Source: an uncultured Phycicoccus sp.
GTDB lineage: Bacteria > Actinomycetota > Actinomycetes > Actinomycetales > Dermatophilaceae
Direction of reading: 5' to 3'
Length of the DNA: 64,000 nucleotides
Assembly (NCBI RefSeq): GCF_947495705.1
Contig: NZ_CANLZR010000002.1
Location: forward strand, 124,001-188,000
Of the stretch, positions 1 through 8,683 are shown piece after piece. Position numbers and translations under genes: made by a program. The notes beneath the pieces were generated by a model. That model was not told the origin of the DNA and searched no databases. It worked only from the letters and a program-made list of their open reading frames with translations. Numbering within the stretch: the stretch's first letter is position 1; every line of letters begins with the position of its first letter.

Positions 1-706
1 CGCTCGCGGGATCCATGTCAGCAAGCCAGAGGACAAGGATCATGGCACCCGCCGTCCCAGCGAGGCCGGACAGGACGGCACGGGCCCACGCGTGTCGCGG
101 CACGAGCAGGGCCACAGCGACGAGAACGACGATGAAGAGCGCGGCCGCAGAGGTGGGCTTGCCGGTGAAGACCAGTACCGCCGAGGCCCCGACCAGAGCA
201 GCACCCGTGCTGACCTTGCCGCTCCCGAGCCGCGCCAGGCCGGCGAGGACGAGGAGCAGACCGATGAGAACGACGATCCGGTAGCCGGGTACACGGGCTG
301 CACCCACGTAGGCCGTCGTCGCACACGCGGCCGACACGGAGCAGGCCATGCGCTCCCACCCGGCCGCTACGGGTACCTCTGCTCGTCGCAGGGCATCCGC
401 GATGCCGCTGGTTGCAGCAATCGAGGCACCGACGAGAAGCAGAAGGCCCGCCAGCCGGAAGAGCGCCACATCTCGTCCGAGCGCGGTGAACAACGGATTG
501 AGCACATGCTGAAAGAGGAAGATCTCGCCCGCCGTTCTCGACGCGTCCGGAAGGTCGACGAGCAGTAGGACGTAGGACCCGTCCCAGAAGTCGAACCCCC
601 GCCAAAAGGTCGCGACTTCCATCCCGAGAACCCCGACCACCGTAAGCAGTACGGCCACTACGCCGGTCGCCCGCCCACCGCTGGCCCTACGGGCTTGGGT
701 CAACAC
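1..706 (-). CDS. Multi-spanning membrane protein, 3' end cut by the window
   Basis: This is a partial gene: about 235 codons are visible and the frame runs off the left edge. Reading from a GTG at 706 gives a hydrophobic first segment (residues about 12-30), a loop with FWRGFDFWDGSYVLLL, and then several further hydrophobic stretches (about 80-100, 130-150, 160-185, 190-225). This looks like a polytopic inner-membrane protein. The layout recalls GT-C-type membrane glycosyltransferases or O-antigen-ligase-like proteins, but no catalytic motif is visible in this part. A GGAGAGG sequence lies 12 nt before the GTG. Codon use is less GC-biased than in the neighbours. Longer-looking frames on both strands here give arginine- and serine-rich shadow translations. 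The function is unknown. Confidence 0.6.
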   Translation of the reverse strand, partial: MLTQARRASGGRATGVVAVLLTVVGVLGMEVATFWRGFDFWDGSYVLLLVDLPDASRTAGEIFLFQHVLNPLFTALGRDVALFRLAGLLLLVGASIAATSGIADALRRAEVPVAAGWERMACSVSAACATTAYVGAARVPGYRIVVLIGLLLVLAGLARLGSGKVSTGAALVGASAVLVFTGKPTSAAALFIVVLVAVALLVPRHAWARAVLSGLAGTAGAMILVLWLADMDPAS

Positions 707-763
707 GACGTGACCTGACCTCTCCTGACGCTCCGAACTCCCTCGCGAACCATAGAAAGGCAA

Positions 764-798
764 CGCCCGGTCCCGCAGGTGAACTGCCGAACCGGGCG
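764..798 (-). terminator. Hairpin just after the DUF222-HNH gene
   Basis: CGCCCGGT at 764-771 pairs perfectly with ACCGGGCG at 791-798. A nested GCAG/CTGC pair around GTGAA extends the structure. It begins a few bases after the stop codon of the minus-strand DUF222-HNH gene. There is no clear U-tract, which is common for actinobacterial terminators. Confidence 0.5.
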
Positions 799-803
799 GC
801 GGA

Positions 804-2414
804 TCAGAACGGCGGGGTGTCGTCGCCCGGGGCGCGGGCTCGCCGTCGAGCCTGCGCGTACTGCCGCAGCCGGGCGGCGCTCGTGCAGCGGCGATGTCGG
901 GCGCGGCGGGCGTCGTGGTGGTCGAGGGCGAGGGCGAGCCGGGACTCGAGGGCGCTCCAGACCGGTGCCGGATCGGGCGGATCGGGGGACGCCGGCGGCG
1001 GCGCGCCGCCCGACGCGAGGACGACGACCTCGAGGGCGTCGAGCGGGGCCGTGGTGCGGACCCGGCCGTCGGGGTCGGCCCAGGTGGCTGTGGCGTCGGG
1101 GTGCAGCCGCAGCCGCCAGCCGGGCGCCTGCTTGATGCGGTGGTGGCGCCGGCACAGGGTGACGAGGTTGGCGGCCGCGGTGGGCCCGGCGGGCCAGGGT
1201 CGGACGTGGTCGAGGTCGCAGAACCGGGCCGCGACGCTGCAGCCCGGGAAGCGGCAGCGCCCGTCGCGAGCCCGGACGAGCGCGGCCAGGGCGTCGCCGG
1301 GGCGGTAAGCCCCGGTGGTGAGGGCGTCGCTGGCGTCGAGGCGGGCCCCGGTGCGTGGGCTGCAGGCCACCGGCGCCGCGACGGGGTCGGTGTGCCGCGC
1401 CAGCCAGGACCGGGCCACGAACAGCGGCTCGGAGGGCCGACCCCCCTGCACCTGGACGAGGTCGTCGGGCGAGCCGCACCTGCGGTCGTCGCCGGCCGCA
1501 GCCTCGGCGGCGGGGGCCTCGGCGGCGGGGGCGCCGACGGGAGCTGATGCATCAGCGGGGACGGCGAGGACGACCCGGACGTCGACCGTCGCGCTGGACA
1601 GCACGAGGTCGGTGAGGGCCTTGCCGCGCGCCTGCTCGACCGACGTGCACACGCCCGCGGCGACGTGCTGGTGGGCGAGCCGGTCGATGGCCGCCCACGC
1701 CGCGGCCGCCGCCTCGGAGGGGAAGGTGCCGTGCCAGGTGTCGACCCCGGGCTCGGACACCCACCGCCGCAGGCCGGTCTCGGCGCGCGCCCGCGCGGCG
1801 CGCTGCCGCAGCAGGTCGGGTGAGATGCGGGCCAGCACCCGACGGGCCCGGCGGCGCAGCGACGGGCCGTCGTCGGTGTCGAGGTACGAGTCCAGGGCGG
1901 CGACGACGGCCTCGGCCACGTCGGCGGGGGCGAGCTCGAGCTCGGCGGCGACGACGGCGCACCGCGCCGGGTCGAGGCGCCCCTCGGCCATGGCTGCGTG
2001 CAGCGCGCCGAGGCCGCTGGGAGCCGGGGCGTCGCGGTCGTCGGCCTCGACGGGCCGGCGGGCGGCACCGACCCGCACGGCCGTCTCGACCCGCCGCTGG
2101 GCCTGCGCGTGCGACGCGCCGAGCGCGGGGGCGACGAGGTCGGCGGCGTCGAGGGCGACCCGCCCGGGCGCGTGCGTCACCTCGCCGACGGTGCCGTCCT
2201 CGGCCCACACGGGCTCACGGCGCGCCACCTCGGCGATGGCCTCGTCCTGCACCGCGGTGAGGGAGTTGACCAGGCGCTGACAGGAGCCGACGAGGCCGAG
2301 CCACTCGTCCCGGGAGCGACGCGAACCGCCCCGGCGCACCGCCTGCGTCAGCTGCGCGACCGCGGCGTCGGCGGCCGCGACGAGCTGCTCGTCGGTGGCT
2401 GTCGTGGTGGTCAT
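804..2414 (-). CDS. DUF222 / 13E12-type HNH endonuclease
   Basis: The 536-residue protein has an N-terminal helical DUF222 region (about 20-330) and a C-terminal HNH nuclease fold. The nuclease segment shows RCRFPGC, then CDLDHVRPWP, then LCRRHHRIKQAPGW, which supplies the metal-binding Cys/His residues and the central DH of the HNH motif. This is the actinobacterial 13E12-repeat family, often multicopy. Members are thought to be nucleases of unknown biological role, and some behave like mobile or repeat-borne genes. The ATG at 2414 follows a purine-rich AAGGGAAGGGG ribosome site. The promoter upstream matches the actinobacterial DNA-damage consensus, so induction by DNA damage is likely. The gene stands alone between the SIS gene and the truncated membrane gene. 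There is no sign of flanking repeats here. Confidence 0.9.
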   Translation of the reverse strand: MTTTTATDEQLVAAADAAVAQLTQAVRRGGSRRSRDEWLGLVGSCQRLVNSLTAVQDEAIAEVARREPVWAEDGTVGEVTHAPGRVALDAADLVAPALGASHAQAQRRVETAVRVGAARRPVEADDRDAPAPSGLGALHAAMAEGRLDPARCAVVAAELELAPADVAEAVVAALDSYLDTDDGPSLRRRARRVLARISPDLLRQRAARARAETGLRRWVSEPGVDTWHGTFPSEAAAAAWAAIDRLAHQHVAAGVCTSVEQARGKALTDLVLSSATVDVRVVLAVPADASAPVGAPAAEAPAAEAAAGDDRRCGSPDDLVQVQGGRPSEPLFVARSWLARHTDPVAAPVACSPRTGARLDASDALTTGAYRPGDALAALVRARDGRCRFPGCSVAARFCDLDHVRPWPAGPTAAANLVTLCRRHHRIKQAPGWRLRLHPDATATWADPDGRVRTTAPLDALEVVVLASGGAPPPASPDPPDPAPVWSALESRLALALDHHDARRARHRRCTSAARLRQYAQARRRARAPGDDTPPF

Positions 2415-2438
2415 CGGCCCCCCTTCCCTTCACGCACC

Positions 2439-2461
2439 ATCGTACTGTCGGCCACCGACAG
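2439..2461 (-). promoter_or_regulatory. RecA-independent DNA-damage (PafBC-type) promoter
   Basis: On the minus strand the sequence reads TGTCGGTG, eight bases, then TACGAT. This matches the published actinobacterial RecA-NDp consensus tTGTCRgtg-N8-TAnnnT at every fixed position except the first T, which is C. The same bases form a CTGTCGG/CCGACAG dyad. The -10 lies 24 nt upstream of the DUF222-HNH ATG. Confidence 0.7.
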
Positions 2462-2507
2462 GAACCTGGAGCGCAAACCCGAGTACGCCTCGCCGCCAGC
2501 ACGATTC

Positions 2508-2524
2508 GCCCCAGCATCTGGGGC
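2508..2524 (-). terminator. Perfect short hairpin after the SIS gene
   Basis: GCCCCAG and CTGGGGC form a perfect 7-bp stem around a CAT loop. It lies about 50 nt beyond the stop of the minus-strand SIS gene. It is a candidate terminator for the Trm112-SIS operon, without a U-tract. Confidence 0.45.
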
Positions 2525-2570
2525 AACCCGCGTGAGTCGGCCCCCGGCGTCGCGCGCCCGGGCGGGCCCG

Positions 2571-3722
2571 TCAGGAGGTGCGGTCGCGCAGGTCGGTGAC
2601 GTGCCGCGAGACGGACGGGTCGAGCCCCAGACCGAGGGCGAGATAGGTGGCCGCGAAGTCGGCGAGGCAGATGAGGGAGCCGAGCCGCTCCACGGGATGC
2701 CCCGACCGCGCCGGCTGCTCGAGCACGACCGCGCCGGCCTCCCGGGCCGACTCCAGCACCGCCTCCGCCAGCGACGCCGCCTGCGGCCCGAGGTCGGGGT
2801 CGCGCAGCGCGACGAGCCCGAGCCGCGGCATGGCCGGGCCGTCGAGGTAGGGGTCGGCGAAGATGCCCGGGCCGTCGCTGCGGCGGTCGGTGAGGCCGCT
2901 GCCGAAGGGCCCGTCGAGCGTCGCGACCACGGTGGACGCGTCGTCGGGAAGCACCCCGTGCGTGGCCGGCACCCGCGCCGTGCGCGAGAGCATCTGCGCC
3001 AGCCGGCCCGCGGCCACCCCGGAGAGCGGGCCGTCGCCCAGGACCATCGGCACGGTGCCGTCGAGACCCACGGCGAGCACCTTGGCGGGGTTGACGAACG
3101 ACTCCGACCCGGGCCGGCACTCCTCGGCCAGCTCGTCGAGCAGGTCGGCGACCCGCTCGAGCACGGACACCGGGCAGTCGGCGAGGCCGAGGACGTCGGC
3201 GGCGAGCAGCACCGGGGTGAGCAGCGACCACAGCGCGGTGCGCGACGTGGGGGCCGGAAGCGCGGAGTCGACGTGCACCCCACGCGCCCGCGCCGCGACG
3301 TCGGCGAGCGGGGAGTCGGCGGCGCCGACGGTGAGCAGCGACGCACCGCGGCGGGCGGCCTCGGCAGCGAGCGCCAGCGGGCCCGCGGCCCGCCCCGACT
3401 GCGAGACGGCGATGACGAGGTCGAGCGGCCCCACCCACCCGGGCAGCGGTGCGTCCCGGCGGACGGCCACCGGCACCGGCGAGCCCGGCTCGGCCAGCAC
3501 GTCGAGCACGTCACCGACGACCGCGGACCCGCCGAGCGCGGCCACGAGCACCGAGCGGGGGCGCTCCCCGCCCGCGACCCGCCCGATGCCGGCCTCGTCG
3601 GCCGCGACGAGGGCGCGGCGCACCTGGGCACCGCCCTCGGCGAGCGAGCGCAGCGCCCCGTGGGAGTCCAGCGCCGCGATGGCGTCGGGGTCGTCGAGTC
3701 GTCGTTCGTCCACCCACGGCAT
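2571..3722 (-). CDS. SIS-domain protein, phosphoglucose/phosphomannose isomerase-like
   Basis: The 383-residue protein has the layout of the bifunctional glucose-6-P/mannose-6-P isomerase family, with two sugar-isomerase (SIS) lobes. The first contains the SIS signature VIAVSQSGRAAGPLALAAEA (about 110-130). The second (about 200-383) resembles the PGI C-terminal domain. It corresponds to Rv3256c, which sits beside manB in mycobacteria. Whether these actinobacterial proteins are active isomerases is not established, so supply of mannose-6-phosphate for the phosphomannomutase encoded 3.5 kb away is inference. The ATG at 3722 has an AGGAGG site four bases upstream. The Trm112-like gene lies 28 bp upstream on the same strand, so the two are probably one transcript. 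Confidence 0.8.
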   Translation of the reverse strand: MPWVDERRLDDPDAIAALDSHGALRSLAEGGAQVRRALVAADEAGIGRVAGGERPRSVLVAALGGSAVVGDVLDVLAEPGSPVPVAVRRDAPLPGWVGPLDLVIAVSQSGRAAGPLALAAEAARRGASLLTVGAADSPLADVAARARGVHVDSALPAPTSRTALWSLLTPVLLAADVLGLADCPVSVLERVADLLDELAEECRPGSESFVNPAKVLAVGLDGTVPMVLGDGPLSGVAAGRLAQMLSRTARVPATHGVLPDDASTVVATLDGPFGSGLTDRRSDGPGIFADPYLDGPAMPRLGLVALRDPDLGPQAASLAEAVLESAREAGAVVLEQPARSGHPVERLGSLICLADFAATYLALGLGLDPSVSRHVTDLRDRTS

Positions 3723-3750
3723 GGGGCCTCCTCGGGTCGGGACCGGGCGA

Positions 3751-3957
3751 TCAGGCCGGGGGGCGCGCCTCGTCGACGAGCAGGACGGGGACGCCCTCGT
3801 CGATGCGGTACGCGAGCCCGCACTCCGGCGAGGTGCACACGAGCTCGGGACCGGCGGGGCCCTCGGCGTCGCGGAGCTCGCTGCGACACGCCGGGCAGCG
3901 GAGGATCTCGCGGAGCCACGGCTCGAGGGACGAGGGGGTGCCGGTCGGCTCGCTCAT
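3751..3957 (-). CDS. Trm112-family zinc-ribbon protein
   Basis: This 68-residue protein carries CPACRSEL and CTSPEC, the four-cysteine zinc ribbon of the Trm112/UPF0434 family, followed by the conserved AYRIDEGVPVLLVDEAR tail. Trm112 proteins in eukaryotes and archaea activate methyltransferases of tRNA, rRNA and release factors. The bacterial members are presumed partners of unknown enzymes. The start at 3957 is preferred because the frame upstream of it is basic and unconserved in character. It is followed at once by the SIS gene, an association also seen around Rv3256c in other actinobacteria. Confidence 0.85.
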   Translation of the reverse strand: MSEPTGTPSSLEPWLREILRCPACRSELRDAEGPAGPELVCTSPECGLAYRIDEGVPVLLVDEARPPA

Positions 3958-4041
3958 GGGGTCCTCTCGGGGCGCGGTTGCGGGGCGCCATGATCCTCGC
4001 ACACCGCCGCGGACCCGGGCAGTGCTCCCCATCCGTTCCTG

Positions 4042-4070
4042 TTGTGAGCAGGCAGTTCGGTCTTTAGGGT
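4042..4070 (+). promoter_or_regulatory. Promoter for the SARP regulator
   Basis: TTGTGA at 4042-4047 and TAGGGT at 4065-4070 are separated by 17 nt, a good housekeeping-sigma match. Transcription would start near 4077 and leave a 30-nt leader that contains the GGAGAGGG ribosome site before the GTG at 4107. Confidence 0.55.
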
Positions 4071-4106
4071 CCATATGGGTCGTCGGGTAGGAGAGGGTAG
4101 TGACTC

Positions 4107-7100
4107 GTGCGGTTGGAGATCCTCGGCAGAGTGCAGTTGACGGGCACGGACGGACCGGTCCGGCTCACCGAGCTCGAGAACGGGCTCCTCGGGCTCGCCG
4201 CACTCCACGGCCGTGTGGGAGTCGACTCCCTCGGTGAGTGGCTCTGGGACGGCGACCCGCCGTCGTCGGCCCGCAACCGGGTGCAGTCCCTCGTGTCGGG
4301 CATCCGCCGCAAGGCCGGCGCGGGCCCGCCGGTCATCGTCACCGAGGGGCGTGGGTACCGGCTCGGCGACGACGTCGAGGTCGACCTCGCGACGTGGACC
4401 GACGAGGTCGCCGCAGCTCGGCTCGACCGCCCCTGCCGGCCCGACCTCGCGCTCGGGCACTACGACGCCGCGCTCGCCGTCTTCACGCACGAGCCGCTCC
4501 AGGGCGCGCCGCAGAGCGCGGCCGTGGAGGTCGAGCGCAGCCGGCTCACCCAGGAGCGGCTCTCGGTGCTCGAGGAGCGCCACGACGCGGCCCTGCGGGC
4601 GGGGTCCCTCGACGGCCTCGTCGCCGAGCTGGACGCGCTGACCGCCCGGCACCCGTACCACGAGGGCTTCACCGCCCTCTTCATGCTCGCGCTGGCCGCC
4701 AGCGGGCAGCAGAGCCGCGCCCTCGAGGTCTTCCAGGACACCCGGACCCGGCTCGACGAGGAGCTCGGGGTCCGCCCCTCCGACCAGCTGCACGAGGCCC
4801 AGCGCCTCGTCCTCGCCGGCGCCACCCTGGCCCAGCCGCTGCCCGAGGCGTCCGGGTCGCCCGGGACGTCCGGGACGTCCGCCGACGGCGCACCCGTCGA
4901 GCCGGCCGACGGCAGCCCGGCCGCGCCGGTGCTGGGGCTGCCGGTGCCGCGCACCCTCCCCCGCCGTCCGGCGTCCTTCGTCGGCCGCGACCCCGAGCTC
5001 GACGACATCGCCGCGGCGGCCGGCGCGGTCGAGCGCGACGCGGTCGTCGTCACCCTCACCGGGCTGCCGGGGTGCGGCAAGTCGGCGATCGCACTCGAGG
5101 CCGGGCACCGGCTCCGCGACCTCTTCCCCGACGGCGCGCTCTACCACGACGCCGCCAACACCCCCGGCGGCGCGTCCGTCGACGGGGTCGTCACGGCCTT
5201 CCTGCCGCTGCTCGGCGTCCACCCCGAGGCTGTCCCCGCCGACCCGCGCTCGCGCGCCGGGCTGTACCGCTCATTGCTCGACGGGCGCCGCATGCTCGTC
5301 GTCATCGACAACGTCGAGGCCTCGAGCGCGCCAGGCGCGGTGGGCGGCTCCGGGCTCGCCGACCTGCTGCCCACGAGCTCGGGGTCGATGGCCATCGTCA
5401 CGTCGCGGCGCCCGGTCAGCGGCATTGCGGTGACGCGCCGGGTCCGGGTCCCGTCGCTGCCCACCGAGGCCGCCCGCCAGCTCCTCGCGACCCTCGTCGG
5501 GCCCGGGCGGGTCGCCGACGAGCCCGACGCCGCCGACGCCGTGCTCCGGCTCACCGGGCGGGTCCCGTTCGCCCTGCGCCTGGTCGCCGGGCGGCTCGCG
5601 CAGCGGCCCGACCTCTCGCTCGAGGACCTCGTCGACCGGCTCGAGGACGCGGGAGCCGGCACCGACGAGATCGCCGCCCTCCGCAAGAGCCTCGACCGCA
5701 TCATCGCCGACCTCGAGCCGGCCGCCCGGCGCGTCGTCGAGGCGGTCGCCCACCTGCCCGTCGACACCTTCAGCGGCTGGGTCGCCGGAGCCGTCCTCGA
5801 CGACCCGCGCGCCGGGGACCAGGCCCTCGACGCGATGGTCGAGACGAGCCTCGTCGAGACCGTCGTCCGCGAGGGGTACGACGCCCAGTTCCGGCTCCAC
5901 GACCTCGTGCGCGCGCACGTGCGGGCGGAGTCGGCCCGGGGAGACGACCCGGCGAGCCACCCCCGCACCCGCGAGGAGACCGCCGCCGTCGCCCGGGCCG
6001 CCGTCGCCCGCGCGAGCGTCCTGCTCGCCGCCCTGCCGCAGCGCTTCATCCCGCCCGCGCCCCGGCCCGCCGACCTCGACGACGTCGGGGTGCCCGCCAG
6101 GCCCCGCCGGGCCGGCCGCCTGTACTTCCGCACCGACACCCCGCTGCTCGTCGCGCTCGCGACCGCCGTCACCCGCGAGCACCCCGAGCTCGCGTGGCGG
6201 CTGCTGGCCGACACCGCGCTCGGGACGGGCGCGGCCACCGACGTGCACGCCTGGTTCGAGGCCGAGCGTCACGTCGCCCGCAGCGTCGAGGGCGCCGACG
6301 ACGACAGTCGGCTCGGGTCGGCCTACCTCCTGCTGTGCCGGGCCTGGCTGCTCCAGGACCGCCGGTCCGCCTCCCGGGAGGCCGCCGAGCTCGCCGAGGC
6401 CGCCCGCCCCCGGCTCGTGCTCCTCGGCGCCCACGGCCCCGCCGCGGCCGCGGCGCTGGTCTGCGCGCAGGCCGCGACGTCCCTCGGGATGCGCAGCCGC
6501 GCCGAGGCCGCGATCGGACGCGCGGAGGCCTCGCTCGGCCAGGTCGCGGACCCCGTGCTCGCCGCCTGGGCCGCGATCGCGCGCGGCACGGTGCACAACG
6601 ACTACGACGAGCTGCGGGACGCGGCCAGGGAGTTCACCCGGGCGCGCGAGATCCTCGCCTCGACGCCCCGGACCGTCGCGTACGGCCTCGCGACCCTCGA
6701 GCTGTCGCGCGCCCGGCGGCGCACCGGCGAGCTCGGGCCGGCCACGCTGCTCGTCGACGAGGCGCTCGACACGCTGTCGGGGGTCGGTGCCGTGCACATG
6801 TACTCGTACGCCCTCGACGCGCGCGCCGAGGTGAGCCTGGCCGCCGGGCGGGCGGCACAGGCCCTCGAGGAGGCCACGACGGCGCTGGAGCGGGCCACCG
6901 CGTCACGGGACGCCTTCCTCGGCGCCCGGGCACGCCGGACCCGGGGCCGGGCCCTGTTCGCGCTCGGGCGGCTCGAGGAGGCCGAGGAGGCGCTGCGCCG
7001 GGCCGTCGAGGAGTTCACCGCCCTCGACCGGCCGCTCAGTGTCGCGTTCACCTACCAGGTGCTCGCCGGCGTGCTCGACGCCCGGGCCGACCCCGTCGGG

Positions 7101-7193
7101 GCCGGTGAGGCGCTGCGGCTCGAGGAGGCCGCCCTGCGCCAGGCGACGGACGCGCGCCCCACGGCGCACCGGCGCAGCCCGGGACCGGCCTGA
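4107..7193 (+). CDS. SARP-family regulator with BTAD, NB-ARC ATPase and TPR region
   Basis: The 1028-residue protein has an AfsR/RedD-type winged-helix DNA-binding domain (about 1-95, including SGIRRKAGAGPPVIVTEGRGY), a bacterial transcriptional-activator domain (about 96-235), a Pro/Ala linker, an NB-ARC ATPase with P-loop GLPGCGKSAIA near residue 320 and a VVIDNV Walker B, and a long alpha-helical TPR-like half (about 690-1010). This is the large SARP architecture, in which the ATPase and TPR region gates DNA binding. The start is a GTG with GGAGAGGG ten bases upstream. No biosynthetic gene cluster adjoins it. It interrupts the usual Trm112-SIS/manB neighbourhood and runs convergently into manB with a 2-bp gap. 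Targets are unknown. Confidence 0.92.
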   Translation: MRLEILGRVQLTGTDGPVRLTELENGLLGLAALHGRVGVDSLGEWLWDGDPPSSARNRVQSLVSGIRRKAGAGPPVIVTEGRGYRLGDDVEVDLATWTDEVAAARLDRPCRPDLALGHYDAALAVFTHEPLQGAPQSAAVEVERSRLTQERLSVLEERHDAALRAGSLDGLVAELDALTARHPYHEGFTALFMLALAASGQQSRALEVFQDTRTRLDEELGVRPSDQLHEAQRLVLAGATLAQPLPEASGSPGTSGTSADGAPVEPADGSPAAPVLGLPVPRTLPRRPASFVGRDPELDDIAAAAGAVERDAVVVTLTGLPGCGKSAIALEAGHRLRDLFPDGALYHDAANTPGGASVDGVVTAFLPLLGVHPEAVPADPRSRAGLYRSLLDGRRMLVVIDNVEASSAPGAVGGSGLADLLPTSSGSMAIVTSRRPVSGIAVTRRVRVPSLPTEAARQLLATLVGPGRVADEPDAADAVLRLTGRVPFALRLVAGRLAQRPDLSLEDLVDRLEDAGAGTDEIAALRKSLDRIIADLEPAARRVVEAVAHLPVDTFSGWVAGAVLDDPRAGDQALDAMVETSLVETVVREGYDAQFRLHDLVRAHVRAESARGDDPASHPRTREETAAVARAAVARASVLLAALPQRFIPPAPRPADLDDVGVPARPRRAGRLYFRTDTPLLVALATAVTREHPELAWRLLADTALGTGAATDVHAWFEAERHVARSVEGADDDSRLGSAYLLLCRAWLLQDRRSASREAAELAEAARPRLVLLGAHGPAAAAALVCAQAATSLGMRSRAEAAIGRAEASLGQVADPVLAAWAAIARGTVHNDYDELRDAAREFTRAREILASTPRTVAYGLATLELSRARRRTGELGPATLLVDEALDTLSGVGAVHMYSYALDARAEVSLAAGRAAQALEEATTALERATASRDAFLGARARRTRGRALFALGRLEEAEEALRRAVEEFTALDRPLSVAFTYQVLAGVLDARADPVGAGEALRLEEAALRQATDARPTAHRRSPGPA

Positions 7194-7195
7194 CG

Positions 7196-8626
7196 CTACG
7201 CCCGGACGATGTCGAGCACGGCGTCGCGGACCCGCGCCATCGTCGGCTCGTCCTCGGCCTCGGCGTTGAGCCGGAGCAGCGGCTCGGTGTTCGAGGCGCG
7301 CAGGTTGAACCACCACATCGGGTCGCCGTCGCCGCCCTCGTGCATCACGGTGAGCCCGTCGAGCCGGTCGACGGTGACGCCCTGCTGCTCGGCCCACGCC
7401 AGGACCCGGTCGGTGGCCGCCGCGGCGTCCGCCACCGTCGAGTTGATCTCGCCCGAGCCGACGTACCGGTTGAGGTCGCCCATGACCTCGCTGAGCGGGG
7501 CCTCCTGCTCCCCCAGCGCGGCGAGGACGTGCATCGCGGCGAGCATCCCGGTGTCGGCGAACCAGAAGTCGCGGAAGTAGTAGTGGGCGCTGTGCTCGCC
7601 GCCGAACACCGCGTCGTGCCGCGCCATCTCGCCCTTGATGAACGAGTGGCCGACGCGGGTCCGCACCGGCCGGGCGCCGGTGGCCGCGATGACCTCGGGG
7701 ACCTGCGCCGAGCAGATGACGTTGTGCACGACCGCGACGTCCGCGGCGTCAGCCCCGTCGGCGACCGCGCGGGCCACCTCGCGCCGCGCGATGAGGGCCG
7801 TGATGGCGCTCGGGCTCACCGGCTCCCCCCGCTCGTCGATGACGAAGCAGCGGTCGGCGTCACCGTCGAACGCCAGCCCGATGTCGGCGCCGTGGGCCCG
7901 CACCGCGGCCTGCAGGTCCCGCAGGTTCTCGGGCTCGAGCGGGTTCGCCTCGTGGTTGGGGAAGGTGCCGTCGAGCTCGAAGTACAGCGGCTCCACGGTC
8001 AGCGGCAGCGGGGCGAGCCCGGCCCCGTCCTCGAGCACCGCCGGCACGGTGAACCCGCCCATCCCGTTCCCGGCGTCGACGACGACCTTGAGCGGGCGGA
8101 TGCCCGACAGGTCGACGAGCCCGCGCAGGAAGGCCGCGTAGTCCGGCAGGACGTCCCGCTCCATGAAGTGCCCCGGCGCGACGGCCGGGTCGGACACCTC
8201 ACCGGCGAGGATGCGCTCGGCGAGGTCGCGGATGTCGGCGAGACCGGAGTCCTGCCCGACCGGCCGGGCGCCGGCGCGGCACAGCTTGATGCCGTTGTAC
8301 GCGGCGGGGTTGTGGCTCGCCGTGAGCATCGCGCCGGGGAGGCCGAGGTCGCCGCTGGCGTAGTACAGCCCGTCGGTGCTGCACAGGCCGATGAGGGTGA
8401 CGTCGTGGCCGCGGCTGCGCACGCCGTACCCGAACGCCTCGGCGAGCCCCGGGCCGGACTCGCGCATGTCGTGGCCGATGACGCACGCGGGGGCGCCTTC
8501 GGGGATGAGGACGACGTCCGCGAAGGCGGCGCCGAGCGCGCGGGCCACCTCCGCGTCCAGCTGGTCGGGCACGAGGCCGCGGACGTCGTAGGCCTTGACG
8601 AGGTCAGCGAGGGAACGGTGGCTCAC
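7196..8626 (-). CDS. manB: Phosphomannomutase/phosphoglucomutase
   Basis: This 476-residue alpha-D-phosphohexomutase interconverts mannose-6-phosphate and mannose-1-phosphate (family knowledge), feeding GDP-mannose synthesis. All four active-site loops are visible: the phosphoserine loop TASHNPAAYNGIK (Ser104), the metal-binding loop DGDADR (254-259), the sugar-selecting loop GGEHSAH (342-348) and the phosphate loop RASNTEPLLRL near the C terminus. It is full length for the family. The start is a GTG at 8626 with TAGGGT eight bases upstream and no ribosome site, so the transcript is probably leaderless. It is equivalent to Rv3257c by position and family. Dual glucose/mannose specificity is possible. 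Confidence 0.93.
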   Translation of the reverse strand: MSHRSLADLVKAYDVRGLVPDQLDAEVARALGAAFADVVLIPEGAPACVIGHDMRESGPGLAEAFGYGVRSRGHDVTLIGLCSTDGLYYASGDLGLPGAMLTASHNPAAYNGIKLCRAGARPVGQDSGLADIRDLAERILAGEVSDPAVAPGHFMERDVLPDYAAFLRGLVDLSGIRPLKVVVDAGNGMGGFTVPAVLEDGAGLAPLPLTVEPLYFELDGTFPNHEANPLEPENLRDLQAAVRAHGADIGLAFDGDADRCFVIDERGEPVSPSAITALIARREVARAVADGADAADVAVVHNVICSAQVPEVIAATGARPVRTRVGHSFIKGEMARHDAVFGGEHSAHYYFRDFWFADTGMLAAMHVLAALGEQEAPLSEVMGDLNRYVGSGEINSTVADAAAATDRVLAWAEQQGVTVDRLDGLTVMHEGGDGDPMWWFNLRASNTEPLLRLNAEAEDEPTMARVRDAVLDIVRA

Positions 8627-8634
8627 GGATCGTG

Positions 8635-8640
8635 ACCCTA
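8635..8640 (-). promoter_or_regulatory. -10 hexamer, leaderless start of manB
   Basis: TAGGGT lies eight bases before the GTG at 8626. No Shine-Dalgarno sequence intervenes, so transcription and translation probably begin at or next to the same base. Confidence 0.55.
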
Positions 8641-8683
8641 CGGGAGGGCGAGGCCCATCCGCAGCCCCACCTGCCCGAACGGC

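Noticed and set aside
18-605. Long minus-strand frame in the first 600 bases
   Set aside because: The translation is Arg/Cys/Ser-rich without hydrophobic or conserved pattern. The neighbouring frame (1-706) gives a normal membrane protein.
804-2414. DUF222-HNH gene as part of an insertion element
   Set aside because: The family can be repetitive, but no terminal repeats, target duplications or transposase are visible around it.
1998-4067. 689-codon plus-strand frame across the DUF222 and SIS genes
   Set aside because: Highly charged Arg/Gly/Glu-rich translation, antisense to two recognised genes. This is a GC-skew shadow.
4107-7193. SARP as a pathway-specific activator of an antibiotic cluster
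   Set aside because: No polyketide, peptide-synthetase or other biosynthetic genes occur within the window.
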